In this document: positions 48,881 through 57,407 of the stretch, in pieces
How the letters are laid out: each line of letters starts with the position of its first letter
How positions within the stretch are numbered: the stretch's first letter is position 1
Assembly (NCBI RefSeq): GCF_963675635.1
Contig: NZ_OY776488.1
Coordinates: 2,438,001-2,502,000 of the forward strand
Length of the DNA: 64,000 bases
Reading direction: 5' to 3'
DNA from: an uncultured Pseudodesulfovibrio sp.
GTDB lineage: Bacteria; Desulfobacterota; Desulfovibrionia; Desulfovibrionales; Desulfovibrionaceae
The notes under the pieces: model-generated
What the model was told of the DNA's origin: nothing
Seen by the model: only the letters and a program-made list of their open reading frames with translations
Database searches by the model: none
Program-made: the position numbers and the translations under genes

Positions 48881-49891
48881 ATGAAGAACTCCGAGATTTA
48901 CCGTTTAGCCGACGACCTCCGTGAAAAAGCTGGTCACCTTGCCTATCCTGAACTGCTAGAGAGTGCGGACTGTGGCGTGTCGCTTGGGGATCAGGGCCAA
49001 TTTTGGAAAGAAAATAAGGATCGAGCTGGGCATCACCAACTCCATGTTAGACCAATACACTTCATCCAAGCGGCTAAATCGATGCTTCGGGGCATTCCGC
49101 TAAGGTTTCTGAGGAATGTGCAATCCTGGAAAGACGTTGAAGCAATTTATAGGAGCATGCACAAAACTGCCATAGATGAAGAATCCGAATACGATATCGA
49201 AACGGCTCAAGAGCTGGATGATGTTGCCAATGCTTTACAGATCGCAGCTGACGGTCTGCAAAATCATCGCAACTATAAGAGAAAAGAACAAGACACCTTC
49301 AATGGCTGGAAGCAATATTACTTCTGTCCTTTTTGCTGGAGACTTGCCCCACGGGTTAAACGAAAGCAAAAAAGACCAGGGAGGTGCTCGATACATGCAG
49401 ACATCCAGTCCCCTGCAACCAGGAGAGCTCGTAGACTCAGAGATTACATCGCCCCTGAATATCGAGCGTTGCCGAATGCGGACATTAAAATCGCATACAA
49501 CATTGAATATAAAAAATGCTTAAAAGAGATTAAACTCTTTCGTCAGCTACAAGCACCACTACATTCAGCCTTATACAATCAAGTACTGTATCCAGACTCG
49601 TCTTTCGAGCCATCTGTTATTCCAGTCCAAAGGAGGAGTTTAAAGGAAATATGGGCCATCTTTCCGCATGCTGCTGAATACGCTTATCAGCACGGAGCAA
49701 ATATGAATAGTTTCTACTCAGTGATCAAAGTGCTCGATGACGATGTAGATCCGACAGGAATGAGAGACAAAATTCATAGGGCATACTCACGTGCGCCAAT
49801 CCTCGCCGACGATATGCTTTTCAATGCCGAAATATGGGGGCGCTTGGAAGCCCAAAAAAGATGGAGAGGAAAGCAAAGAAATCGGACATAG
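48881..49891 (+). CDS. Island protein with a CxxC-CxxH zinc motif
   Basis: A 336-residue protein, start chosen at 48881. A zinc-binding segment YYFCPFCWRLAPRVKRKQ followed by CSIH lies near the middle, with Arg and Lys rich surroundings. The N-terminal half is helical and charged; the C-terminal part has Tyr-rich segments (YEYKKCLKEI and AYQHGANMNSFY). No family recognised. It is the last island gene before attR and divergent from AlpA. A DNA-binding role is plausible. Confidence 0.55.
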   Translation: MKNSEIYRLADDLREKAGHLAYPELLESADCGVSLGDQGQFWKENKDRAGHHQLHVRPIHFIQAAKSMLRGIPLRFLRNVQSWKDVEAIYRSMHKTAIDEESEYDIETAQELDDVANALQIAADGLQNHRNYKRKEQDTFNGWKQYYFCPFCWRLAPRVKRKQKRPGRCSIHADIQSPATRRARRLRDYIAPEYRALPNADIKIAYNIEYKKCLKEIKLFRQLQAPLHSALYNQVLYPDSSFEPSVIPVQRRSLKEIWAIFPHAAEYAYQHGANMNSFYSVIKVLDDDVDPTGMRDKIHRAYSRAPILADDMLFNAEIWGRLEAQKRWRGKQRNRT

Positions 49892-50020
49892 CCTTGCTCC
49901 AATTTTGCTCCACTGACATTGACATTCTGTGATCTGCCATGATGCCTCATGGAGAATTAACTATTTGAATTTGTACCTAAAAACAACATGGACTACCACT
50001 GCTCAAGGCCTCAAAAACCG

Positions 50021-50067
50021 CCTTCTAAGCCGACGGCCGGGGGTTCGAATCCTCCCTGGCGCACCAG
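50021..50067. repeat. attR core, 47-bp direct repeat
   Basis: Identical to 38667-38713: the displaced 3' end of the target tRNA. It lacks the 5' tRNA half, so it is a tRNA fragment and not a tRNA gene. The tRNA's original terminator follows at 50076. Confidence 0.85.
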
Positions 50068-50075
50068 AATTTTCA

Positions 50076-50106
50076 AGCGGTTACGACAGAACGTCGTAAC
50101 CGCTTT
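50076..50106 (+). terminator. Original tRNA-Arg terminator, displaced by the island
   Basis: AAGCGGTTACGAC pairs with GTCGTAACCGCTT with an AGAAC loop, followed by TTTTTT. Confidence 0.75.
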
Positions 50107-50145
50107 TTTGTTGGGTGTGTAAAAATATGTGTAAACGGGCTGAAA

Positions 50146-50179
50146 AATGCCCCGGGAACTGCTGTTTCCGGGGCATTTC
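50146..50179. terminator. Bidirectional terminator
   Basis: AAATGCCCCGG (50146-50156) pairs with CCGGGGCATTT (50169-50179). It would stop the tRNA-side transcript and the convergent DUF3750 gene. The CCCCGG core matches the prophage terminator at 8211-8239. Confidence 0.65.
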
Positions 50180-50249
50180 GATTTATCTGGAGAACGCCTT
50201 GTCCAACTCGTTTTCATGATTCCCAAACTGTAAAGGTAGATCGTGGCCG

Positions 50250-50798
50250 TCAGTCCTTGTATCCGCTTCCAAAGGCGGAAAAGGGAAGTCGGACATCGAG
50301 TTCCGGGACATGATCGATGACCCAGGCCGTAAATGTGTTGCTGTTTGGCCCGGGAAAGGCCTTGTACGTAACCGGCCAGGGATAGGAGCGTGCCGCTGCC
50401 TCGACCTTACTTATGAGCCCGTCAACTCCCGGGCCTCGGCGATCGGCCAATATTTTTGGAGGTTCTCCAAACCAGTAGCGGTCAGGCTCGTCACGTTCTA
50501 TGCGTACTATTGGCAATCCCCGATTTTGCCGCCACCCAACGACTTCGTAAACAATATAGCTGTCATCTCCCGTCTTCTTTGTCGCGATCCATGTATGCAC
50601 CGCGAACCATCCGCGCCACCCCCATGTAGACGCGGCATAGATCTGAATCACGGCCTCGGGCGTCGAAGCGGGATCAGGAGCGATACCGGCCGACTCTCTG
50701 CTCGCCGTTCTCCAGTCGCCACCCGTGCACCCCGCAAGGGAGAAGAGGAGCATCATGGTCCAGCATATTGATTTCATCGGTTTATCTTTCATGGACAT
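50250..50798 (-). CDS. DUF3750 lipoprotein
   Basis: A 182-residue protein with signal peptide ending in a lipobox (MMLLFSLAGC). The core shows AAGTWGWRGWFAVHTWIATK-like DUF3750 patterning: IYAASTWGWRGWFAVHTWIA and YEVVGWRQNRGLPIVRIE, with a C-terminal TFTAWVIDHVPELDVRLPF. Function unknown. Alternate starts at 50792 and 50777 are possible. Confidence 0.7.
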   Translation of the reverse strand: MSMKDKPMKSICWTMMLLFSLAGCTGGDWRTASRESAGIAPDPASTPEAVIQIYAASTWGWRGWFAVHTWIATKKTGDDSYIVYEVVGWRQNRGLPIVRIERDEPDRYWFGEPPKILADRRGPGVDGLISKVEAAARSYPWPVTYKAFPGPNSNTFTAWVIDHVPELDVRLPFSAFGSGYKD

Positions 50799-50875
50799 GA
50801 CTCAAGAATACCTCTTTATCTCCGGATTGTAAAAAAGCGCCGCTTGCTGTCCGCACACTGGGAACGGGTACAACC

Positions 50876-51670
50876 CTATAGAAAACACTCTGGTTTTTTT
50901 TGTTCCTGACAAAGGGACCCAAGCCTTTTTTGCGCATCTTTTACCGGCCCCGGCTTCATGGATCTGGCTTTCTGCGGACATTTCTTTATGCAGGCGCAAC
51001 ACGTGATGCATTTCACCTGATCGATCAGCGCGCTGTCCTGTGAATCAATGGCACCCACAGGACATACCGCGGCACAGGCCCCGCATTGTTCGCACTGATG
51101 ACTCACTGCAATGAAATCGACATCCCAAAGCTCGGTCGCTCCTCCGTAAGGATGCTCGCCCGGCACAACAAGATCCGGTAGCTGCGAGAGGGATGAAACA
51201 GATTGCAGCTTCTCGCGTATCCGTTGCCCGAATGCTTCAGCATGTCGTAAATCCTCTATATCCGGACGTCCATGGGCTGTGGGCACAGTCTCTTCCGAGA
51301 ATGAGTGTTCCCCGATATATGCCGCACCTGCAATGGGAATGCACCCTCGCCTGACGACACTCTCTTTCAGTTCGAGAAGCGCATTGTCATATACCCGGTT
51401 GCCATAGACAACAACACAGACCGCCGGGGTGTCATGGGCTTCAATGGAGTTCAACCAGTCACTCAACAGCGCCGGAACTCTTCCCATATAAACGGGAACA
51501 CCGATGACGAGCACATCATCTTCCGAAAGATCCAACGGCTGTTTTCTGACTTCGGGCAAGGTAATATCAATTAACTCGACGGCAGTTGGATTGATCCCGC
51601 TCCCAATCCGCTGAACAACCGCCTTTGTCGTCCCCGTGGGCGAAAAATACACCAATTTTACACAACTCAT
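50876..51670 (-). CDS. EFR1-type flavodoxin/ferredoxin protein
   Basis: A 264-residue electron carrier. Start at 51670 follows AAGGAG. Residues 1-160 form a flavodoxin fold (YFSPTGTTKAVVQRIGSGIN with the FMN phosphate loop, and VIGVPVYMGRVPALLS). The C-terminus has two [4Fe-4S] motifs CEQCGACAAVCPVGA and CITCCACIKKCPQKA. EFR1 proteins occur in anaerobes as cytosolic redox proteins. It is divergent from a TetR gene with a shared palindrome. Confidence 0.85.
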   Translation of the reverse strand: MSCVKLVYFSPTGTTKAVVQRIGSGINPTAVELIDITLPEVRKQPLDLSEDDVLVIGVPVYMGRVPALLSDWLNSIEAHDTPAVCVVVYGNRVYDNALLELKESVVRRGCIPIAGAAYIGEHSFSEETVPTAHGRPDIEDLRHAEAFGQRIREKLQSVSSLSQLPDLVVPGEHPYGGATELWDVDFIAVSHQCEQCGACAAVCPVGAIDSQDSALIDQVKCITCCACIKKCPQKARSMKPGPVKDAQKRLGSLCQEQKKPECFL

Positions 51671-51732
51671 CTTCCATCTCCTTGAGCATTTGTACGCCGC
51701 CTGTTGGGAAGCGCCAACCTTGCCTTTCATTT

Positions 51733-51749
51733 CGTTACGAAGCGTAACG
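51733..51749. promoter_or_regulatory. Candidate TetR operator
   Basis: CGTTACG-AAG-CGTAACG is a perfect palindrome of 17 bp in the divergent region between the EFR1 and TetR genes. Confidence 0.55.
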
Positions 51750-51811
51750 GAACTTGTCAAAACCTGTCAAGCATGGCACACACTGTTTTCAAAGAGCACA
51801 GAGGTAAATGT

Positions 51812-52399
51812 ATGGCACAGTCGAAAATCGGACGCCCACGGAGCGAAGAAGCGCAAAAGGCAATATTGAATGCGGCCCATGAGCTGTTATGCGAAAACGG
51901 CGGACAGGGGCTGACCATCGAGGCCATCGCAAAGCGAGCAAAAGTCGGCAAACCGACGCTCTATCGCTGGTGGCCCACATTGGCGGATATAGTGCTCGAA
52001 GCGGCTCTTTGCCAAGCCGACACAGACATCACTGTCCCCTCGTTTGTGTCCTTGCGAGAAACGCTCAACCTTTTTCTGCGACAGTCCATGAAAGCCATTG
52101 CTGATGGCGGTGACGTCCATCTCCGCTTCCTTATGGCCCACGCGCAACAAGACGATGAGTTTCGTAAAAGGTTCCGTGACAATTTCGTTGCAACACGCCG
52201 TGAAGCTCTTCGCTCGCTTCTGCGGCAGGCAGTGGAGTGTGGACAAATCGCCCCCGGACAGAATCTGGAAACCATCGTGGATATCGTTTTCGGCGCAATG
52301 TGGTATCGCCTGCTTGTCGGGCACGCATCCATGGACAACGCTTTCGCCGAAGAGCTGACCGAGCTGGTCATCGGATCGGTTCAGACGAGCTCTGCATAA
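51812..52399 (+). CDS. TetR/AcrR-family regulator
   Basis: A 195-residue repressor: the start at 51812 follows GAGGTAAATGT. The HTH is QKAILNAAHELLCENGGQGL followed by TIEAIAKRAKVGKPTLYRWW, with TLYRWWP as the standard recognition helix. The C-terminal ligand domain is all helical. Divergent from the EFR1 gene, it probably represses that gene and itself. Confidence 0.85.
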   Translation: MAQSKIGRPRSEEAQKAILNAAHELLCENGGQGLTIEAIAKRAKVGKPTLYRWWPTLADIVLEAALCQADTDITVPSFVSLRETLNLFLRQSMKAIADGGDVHLRFLMAHAQQDDEFRKRFRDNFVATRREALRSLLRQAVECGQIAPGQNLETIVDIVFGAMWYRLLVGHASMDNAFAEELTELVIGSVQTSSA

Positions 52400-52451
52400 C
52401 GAGTTTGACGCAAAAGCGTCACGGGAGATCGTCCATCCGGAACATTCGAAA

Positions 52452-52483
52452 AAAGGCCTGCTCCCATTGGGGAGCAGGCCTTT
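52452..52483. terminator. Bidirectional terminator
   Basis: AAAGGCCTGCTCC (52452-52464) and GGAGCAGGCCTTT (52471-52483). It closes the TetR gene and the convergent SulP gene. Confidence 0.8.
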
Positions 52484-52486
52484 CCT

Positions 52487-54091
52487 TTACAGCGCTTCGA
52501 ATTCGAGATTTTCCCGATATTGTCGGTAATCGTCTATGCCGACGAAATAGTCCGGGTCAGCGAGCACATTCACGACGCAGATTTTCTCGGCCCGCTTGAT
52601 AAGGCGGATGCAATCCTTGCTCAGGTGCCAGAGATAGATGGATTTGCCTGCACGATGGTACAAGGCGGCAATCTTGTTGATGGCTTCGATGGCGGACTGG
52701 TCCATGATCCGGGATTCCTCAAAGTCGATGATGACTTCGTCCGGGTCGTTAATCACATCAAACTTGCTCAGAAAGAGCGCTGTGGAGGCGAAAAACAGCG
52801 GACCGTAGATCTGGTAATGCTTGATGCCGTGTTCATCCACTATTTTACGGGCGCGGATGCGCAGGGCGTTCTTCCAGGCGAAGATCAGCGCCGAAATGAT
52901 GACGCCGCAGATGACGGCAACCGCCAGATCGTATTTCACCGTCAGCACGGTCACCAGCACGATGACCAGCACATCCCACTTGGGGATCTTGTTCATAATG
53001 TTGAACGTGCTCCAGGCGAACGTTTTGATGACCACGATGAACATGACACCGACCAGAGCGGCAATGGGAATCTGTTCAATGTATTGCGACGAGAACAGAA
53101 TGAAGAACAGCAGCGCACCGGCCGCGACGATACCCGACAGACGACCGCGACCGCCGGAAGTGATGTTGATGATGCTCTGCCCGATCATGGCACAGCCGCC
53201 CATACCGCCGAACATGCCATTGGTGAAGTTGGCAAGTCCCTGCGCCATGCATTCCCGGTTGCCGGAGCCCCGAGTCTCGGTCAACTCATCGATAAGCGAC
53301 AGAGTCATCAACGACTCGATCAGGCCGATGGCTGCCAGAATGAGTGCGTAGGGAGTCACGAACACAAGGGTTTCCCATGTGAAAGGCACAGTCGGAATGG
53401 CGAAGGTCGGCAGTCCGGCCTTGATGCCCGAACCACCATTGGCCTGGATGAAAGAGAGCACGGTCTGGGTGTCGATCTGATTGAATATGACCAACAACGA
53501 GACCGATATGATGGCAATGAGCGCGCCGGGAGCCTTGCTGTAAACCTTGGGGACCACATACAGAATCGCCATGGTCAGGGCCACGAGACCGGCCATGGTC
53601 CACAGGGGCTGTCCCTGCAACCAGTCTCCACCGGCCTGAAACATCTTCAACTGAGACAGGAAAATGACGATTGCCAGCCCGTTGACGAAACCCATCATGA
53701 CGGATCGCGGCACCATGCGAATGAATTTGCCAAGGCGAAAAACACCCGCCAGTATTTGGAATATGCCCACCAGCAGGAGCGTGAAAAACAGATATTGCAG
53801 TCCGGCATGGGAGCCGACTCCACCAAGGGCGTTGCCTTCAAGCACGAGGTTGACCATGACAACGGCCATGGCTCCCGTGGCACCGGAAATCATACCTGGA
53901 CGGCCACCGAGCACAGCGGTGATCAGGCACATCATGAACGCGCCGTACAGGCCGATCATGGGGGATACGCCCGCGACGAACGAAAAGGCAACGGCTTCGG
54001 GGACAAGGGCCAGGGCAACGGTCAGCCCGGAAAAGATGTCGGCTTGAACACTGCCTTCCGACTTGGCGACAAAAGAGTGGCTTGTTTCCAC
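52487..54091 (-). CDS. SulP-family anion transporter with STAS domain
   Basis: A 534-residue transporter. GTG at 54091 follows AAAGGA; a start at 54148 is possible. It has the SulP N-terminal block (SGLTVALALVPEAVAFSFVA), about 10-12 hydrophobic segments, and a FGGMGGCAMIGQSIINITSGG motif. A cytoplasmic STAS domain closes it (VIIDFEESRIMDQSAIEAIN). SulP members move sulfate, bicarbonate or similar anions. In a sulfate reducer, sulfate or bicarbonate are plausible but not decided. Confidence 0.85.
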   Translation of the reverse strand: METSHSFVAKSEGSVQADIFSGLTVALALVPEAVAFSFVAGVSPMIGLYGAFMMCLITAVLGGRPGMISGATGAMAVVMVNLVLEGNALGGVGSHAGLQYLFFTLLLVGIFQILAGVFRLGKFIRMVPRSVMMGFVNGLAIVIFLSQLKMFQAGGDWLQGQPLWTMAGLVALTMAILYVVPKVYSKAPGALIAIISVSLLVIFNQIDTQTVLSFIQANGGSGIKAGLPTFAIPTVPFTWETLVFVTPYALILAAIGLIESLMTLSLIDELTETRGSGNRECMAQGLANFTNGMFGGMGGCAMIGQSIINITSGGRGRLSGIVAAGALLFFILFSSQYIEQIPIAALVGVMFIVVIKTFAWSTFNIMNKIPKWDVLVIVLVTVLTVKYDLAVAVICGVIISALIFAWKNALRIRARKIVDEHGIKHYQIYGPLFFASTALFLSKFDVINDPDEVIIDFEESRIMDQSAIEAINKIAALYHRAGKSIYLWHLSKDCIRLIKRAEKICVVNVLADPDYFVGIDDYRQYRENLEFEAL

Positions 54092-54679
54092 GAATAATCC
54101 TTTGAAATACACTGGTGAAATTGCTGTTGCGAGCGCAGGCAACAGCAACGGGAAAGCACCGGGGACCCCCCGGGGCAGACATACATGGCGAGCCGGAAAC
54201 GGCTGTCAGCTGAAATGGATGCGATACATTATGAAGAACAAGACGAAGGACTGAAAACAGGAACGTCGAACTGGCGCCCATAACTATGCGAACTCTCAAG
54301 CGGCGTGTCTAATGACCAATATATCGGGGTGAGTCAACTTATAAGTATTTTAGGTAGGTGATAATCCACGGAGACATCATGCACGAAACTTTTTCACGCT
54401 CCCTCAACAACATCTGAATGCTCCGCTGAACCAGGTTCGACATGGAGAAAAAGAGGGTCGCTCTCCAAAAATAAAAAGAAACAATGAAAAGCCATACACC
54501 CAAACCGGATGATTGGTTTTCTTGCGTTAATCACCTTTTGTTTTTGGAGAATTACGGTTCCTCTCCACCGTTTCTTTCACACGGCAGAGGCTGTCTAACC
54601 GGATACAGGCACCCGATAGCTCCCGCTTCCTTCTTGCACTCAACCCGACCTTGCGCTAGGTTCTCCGAATCACGATGTC
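54092..54679. other. Non-coding region before the riboswitch
   Basis: About 590 bases between the divergent SulP gene and the B12 riboswitch. I see no gene, strong repeat or terminator here. The promoters of SulP and NrdD must lie in it. Confidence 0.4.
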
Positions 54680-54835
54680 CTTCAGGTGGCCGAGAGGCCA
54701 TAACAGGGAATCCGGTGTAAAGCCGGAGCGGTCCCGCCGCTGTAATCCTCTTGGAATCGTTCCAGCAAGCCACTGCTTCATGCGGGAAGGCGGAACGAAC
54801 GGGGAGAGCCAGAAGACCTACCTGAAGCGTTTCTG
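54680..54835 (+). promoter_or_regulatory. Cobalamin (B12) riboswitch
   Basis: Conserved blocks in order: GGGAATCCGGTGTAAAGCCG, GCGGTCCCGCCGCTGTAA, the B12-box-like CAAGCCACTGC, and GAGAGCCAGAAGACCTACC. Bases outside these blocks are not conserved. It precedes the NrdD gene by about 175 nt, so adenosylcobalamin would likely repress this B12-independent reductase when a B12-dependent one can be used. Confidence 0.85.
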
Positions 54836-55010
54836 CCGGTTGCGGTCCGCGGAGCCCGTTAACTGACAAGAAAGCTCATACCAAACAACACAGTTGCCAG
54901 ATTTGCAGCGGTCCTGCCGCGCCAATCACACCGGCAACGGGGCAAACAGCACGACGCCGACAATGCACGGCTTCGACCCATCCGCATTCACTGTTTGCCA
55001 CAGGATATTT

Positions 55011-57074
55011 ATGCCAATTCAGATTGAAAAACGTGACGGTTGCATCGAAACATGGTCAACCAAACGCATCGGTGACGCCATCTTCAAAGCACTCAAGGGG
55101 AGCGGTATCAAAGACCCGCTGCTCGCCAGCAGACTGGCTGGGAAAGTAGAAAAAAAACTCGACGGAGTTGACGTTCCCGAACAGGAACAAGTGCAGGACA
55201 TGGTCCAGCAGGTGCTCATGGAAGCCCGCCTGTACAAGGTCGCGGAACGTTATATCATATACAGGGAAAAGCGCAGGGAACTACGCACCCAGAACGAAGC
55301 CTTTCTGGACATCTCAGGTGTCACGGAAAGCTACCTCGACAACGTGGACTGGCGTGTGAACGAGAACTCCAACATGGTCCATTCCTATCAGGGACTCATC
55401 CTGCACATGGCAGGCGCGGTCCAGGCCAGGTACATGCTGGACAAATACCCCGAAGAAGTCCGCATGGCCCACACCCACGGCTACTTCCACATCCATGACC
55501 TTTCATTCGGCCTGGCCGGATACTGCTCCGGCTGGAGTCTGCGCGACCTGCTGCTGGAAGGCTTCAACCTGCGTGACCGCTGTTCGTCCACACCGGCCAA
55601 ACACTTTGATGCCGCTTGCGGACAGATGGTCAATTTTCTCGGCACCCTCCAGAATGAGTGGGCCGGAGCACAGGCGTTCAACAACGTGGACACCTATCTC
55701 GCCCCGTTCATCCGGTATGACGGTCTGGACTACGAGAACGTCAAACAGCAGATCCAGAAGCTGCTGCACAACCTGAACGCCACCTCCCGCTGGGGCGGTC
55801 AAAGTCCGTTCACCAACTTTACCTTCGACTTCGTGCCACCGTCCCACATTGCCAATGAGGCAATCATCATCGGCGGTCAGTTGCAGGACTCCACCTACGG
55901 CGAATACGCCGAGGAAATGGCCATGATCAACCGGGCCTTCCTTGAAGTCATGCTCGAAGGCGACGCCGACGGCCGCATTTTCTCCTTCCCCATCCCCACG
56001 TACAACGTGACCGAGGATTTCCCCTGGGAGTCCGAGGAAGGCAAGCTGCTGCTCAAAATGACCGCCAAATACGGCGCACCCTACTTCCAGAACTTCATCA
56101 ACTCCGACCTCAACCCGGAAGATGTTCGCTCCATGTGTTGCCGCTTGCAGATGGACCTGCGTGAAATACGCAAGAAGACCGGCGGCCTGTTCGGTGCCGG
56201 CGACCTGACCGGCTCCATCGGCGTCGTCACGCTGAACCTGGCAAAACTCGCCTACCTTGCGCACAACGAAGAAGACTTCTTCGATCTCGTCAACGAGTAC
56301 GCGCATCTGGCCAGCGAATCCCTGGAGTTCAAGCGCAAGGTCGTGGAAAAGAATCTGAATGCGGGCATGTTCCCGTTCTCCCGCCGCTACCTGAAAAACG
56401 GATTCAAGGGGCACTTCTCGACCATTGGCCTCATCGGCGGTCACGAGGCGTGCATGAACCTGCTCGGCAAGGGCGTGGACACCGAATCCGGCTCACGCCT
56501 GATGCAGCGCACCCTCAACCAGTTGCGCAGCCTGGTCGTCAAGTTCCAGGAAGACACCGGTAACCTGTACAACCTTGAAGCAACGCCCGGCGAAGGCACC
56601 TGCTACCGTCTGGCCAAGATCGACAAGGAACTGTACTCAGACATCTACACATCCGGCGGCGAGACCCCCTATTACACGAACTCCACGCTGCTGCCGGTGG
56701 GCTCCAGCTCGGACGTGTTCTTCGCCCTTGAGCATCAGAACGAACTCCAGACCCTGTATAATGGCGGAACCGTCTTCCACACCTTCCTGGGTGAAGCCGC
56801 TCCCGACGAAGAGAGCGTGAAGAACTTCCTTATCAAGGCCATGACCAAGACCAAAATTCCGTACATCTCGGTCACGCCAACATTCTCGGTCTGTGAAGAT
56901 CACGGGTACATATACGGCGAGCACTTTGAATGCCCGACCTGCGACAAGGAAACCGAGGTTTACACCCGCGTGGTCGGCTATTACCGTCCGGTAGGTCGCT
57001 GGAACAAGGGCAAGCAGGAAGAGTACAAGGAACGCGTCGAGTATTCACAGCAAACATTCTGCGAGACCGCCTAG
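55011..57074 (+). CDS. nrdD: Anaerobic (class III) ribonucleoside-triphosphate reductase
   Basis: A 687-residue enzyme that makes dNTPs without oxygen using a glycyl radical. Start at 55011 follows AGGATATTT. It has an ATP-cone (MPIQIEKRDGCIETWSTKRI), a family core (HTHGYFHIHDLSFGLAGYCS), the C-terminal zinc site FSVCEDHGYIY plus FECPTCDKET, and the glycyl radical loop RVVGYYRPVGRWNKGK. The activase NrdG is not next to it; the following gene is unrelated. Confidence 0.9.
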   Translation: MPIQIEKRDGCIETWSTKRIGDAIFKALKGSGIKDPLLASRLAGKVEKKLDGVDVPEQEQVQDMVQQVLMEARLYKVAERYIIYREKRRELRTQNEAFLDISGVTESYLDNVDWRVNENSNMVHSYQGLILHMAGAVQARYMLDKYPEEVRMAHTHGYFHIHDLSFGLAGYCSGWSLRDLLLEGFNLRDRCSSTPAKHFDAACGQMVNFLGTLQNEWAGAQAFNNVDTYLAPFIRYDGLDYENVKQQIQKLLHNLNATSRWGGQSPFTNFTFDFVPPSHIANEAIIIGGQLQDSTYGEYAEEMAMINRAFLEVMLEGDADGRIFSFPIPTYNVTEDFPWESEEGKLLLKMTAKYGAPYFQNFINSDLNPEDVRSMCCRLQMDLREIRKKTGGLFGAGDLTGSIGVVTLNLAKLAYLAHNEEDFFDLVNEYAHLASESLEFKRKVVEKNLNAGMFPFSRRYLKNGFKGHFSTIGLIGGHEACMNLLGKGVDTESGSRLMQRTLNQLRSLVVKFQEDTGNLYNLEATPGEGTCYRLAKIDKELYSDIYTSGGETPYYTNSTLLPVGSSSDVFFALEHQNELQTLYNGGTVFHTFLGEAAPDEESVKNFLIKAMTKTKIPYISVTPTFSVCEDHGYIYGEHFECPTCDKETEVYTRVVGYYRPVGRWNKGKQEEYKERVEYSQQTFCETA

Positions 57075-57096
57075 CCCTCGACCATGAGGAGAGCCG

Positions 57097-57330
57097 ATGA
57101 TTCTTGATGCCAACCAGCTTATTGCGATCCGGCAACGCAACGATGAAGAAGTGCGCAGAGGAAACCGTGGAACCCACGGCTATCCGGCCCACACTGTCCA
57201 GAATCTGCTGCACACGATTGAAGCGTTGAAAAAGGAAAAACGGAAATGGAAAAATCTGGCACAGGCACGAGGTAAGGCTCTGCAAGAAATCAGCGACATT
57301 GCGGCGGGATCAAACGGCTCTCACGAGTAA
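57097..57330 (+). CDS. Small hypothetical protein after nrdD
   Basis: A 77-residue charged helical protein (MILDANQLIAIRQRNDEEVR) starting 22 bases after nrdD. It occupies the place where nrdG is often found but has no radical SAM Cys motif. Function unknown. Confidence 0.55.
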   Translation: MILDANQLIAIRQRNDEEVRRGNRGTHGYPAHTVQNLLHTIEALKKEKRKWKNLAQARGKALQEISDIAAGSNGSHE

Positions 57331-57361
57331 AACCCCGCCCAGTCCCCTGACAAAGACAAAG

Positions 57362-57384
57362 GCCTGCGATCATGTGATCGCAGG
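57362..57384. terminator. Terminator after nrdD operon
   Basis: GCCTGCGATCA pairs with TGATCGCAGGC followed by TTTTTT. It separates the nrdD operon from the converging histidine kinase gene. Confidence 0.8.
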
Positions 57385-57407
57385 CTTTTTTGTAGACAAT
57401 ACTGTTA

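Larger units (their letters stand above)
38714..50067. mobile_element. 11.35-kb integrative island in tRNA-Arg
   Basis: It begins after the intact tRNA and ends with the displaced duplicate of the tRNA 3' end. The content is AT richer than the prophage and the flanks, especially 39.8-46.3 kb. It holds its own integrase, a three-gene putative defence operon, a second tyrosine recombinase, an AlpA/NYN pair and a zinc-binding protein, with no capsid or terminase genes. This looks like a small satellite-like or defence island rather than a phage. Confidence 0.85.

Noticed and set aside
50021..50067. Second tRNA-Arg gene
   Set aside because: Only the 3' part is present; acceptor 5' strand and D arm are missing. 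It is the att repeat.
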